Positions 17,425 to 17,554 of a stretch of 17,554 nucleotides of DNA are shown one piece after another. The DNA comes from Bondarzewia mesenterica (Eukaryota; Basidiomycota; Agaricomycetes; Russulales; Bondarzewiaceae), in NCBI GenBank assembly GCA_004802705.1, contig SGPL01000634.1:1-17554 (forward strand), given 5' to 3'. The notes below the pieces were generated by a model. The model worked only from the letters and a program-made list of their open reading frames with translations. It ran no database searches and was not told where the DNA came from. Made by a program: the position numbers and the translations under genes. Numbering within the stretch: position 1 is the first letter of the stretch; each line of letters opens with the position of its first letter.

Positions 17425-17554
17425 ACTTCAGTCAGTGCCAGCATGGATTCTCCATAAAATGACCTTTTTAGTGAGGTATTACACTTGTATATTCATCACC
17501 AATAACACATTCCTCAAGCCATTCATCCTTTTAGTCAATAAGTTGCAATTCACA
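17425..17554 (-). repeat. Further 160-bp satellite units in inverted orientation
   Basis: Read on the minus strand, 17467-17425 aligns without gaps with the first 43 bases of the unit at 16448, but only about two thirds of the bases match. Before it, 17498-17468 contains GATGAATATACAAGTGTAAT, the conserved box of the preceding unit. The inverted array therefore continues past the perfect arm and probably past the window end. Confidence 0.7.

Noticed and set aside
16448..17554. CRISPR-like regularly spaced repeats
   Set aside because: The 160-bp units are diverged tandem satellites without short identical repeats and unique spacers, and the context is eukaryotic.

Overview
The window looks like repeat-rich DNA from a filamentous fungus, most likely an Agaricomycete (mushroom-forming basidiomycete). 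The reasons are the style of the retroelement proteins: a chromodomain Ty3/gypsy element, a Ty1/copia element, and a LINE reverse transcriptase of the kind common in these fungi. The species cannot be read from the sequence. I found no intact host gene, rRNA, tRNA or CRISPR array.

Layout. Positions 20-250 hold a CpG-rich tandem repeat. A decayed LINE begins near 338 on the plus strand and is cut within its reverse transcriptase by a complete gypsy element (1724-9398, minus strand). That element has two ~402-bp LTRs and a 5-bp target duplication, AGCAC. The LINE resumes at 9404 and fades near 9700. A stop-riddled but coherent reading frame of unknown product follows (9743-10462), then about 2.9 kb of pyrimidine-rich DNA without a recognisable gene. 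From about 13.4 kb to 16.44 kb lies a decayed copia element on the plus strand (gag, protease, integrase, first part of reverse transcriptase). It is cut off by a 160-bp satellite array that folds back on itself as a perfect 322-bp inverted repeat and runs to the window end.

The gypsy element reads on the minus strand as LTR, candidate self-priming site, gag (8851-7346), pol in the -1 frame (protease, reverse transcriptase, RNase H, integrase, chromodomain; 7370-3809), then an additional ~504-codon frame (3680-2167), polypurine tract and LTR. The additional frame has a Ser/Pro-rich start, a Glu-rich probable coiled coil, an intact CCHC zinc knuckle and an acidic tail. It is the most unusual item here.

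Decay style. The two LTRs differ at about 43 of 402 sites, and about 40 of these are transitions. Copia and gypsy frames carry many stops, mostly one or two transitions from Gln, Trp or Arg codons, with few frameshifts. This fits C-to-T decay of methylated or RIP-targeted repeats. All the elements appear non-autonomous now.
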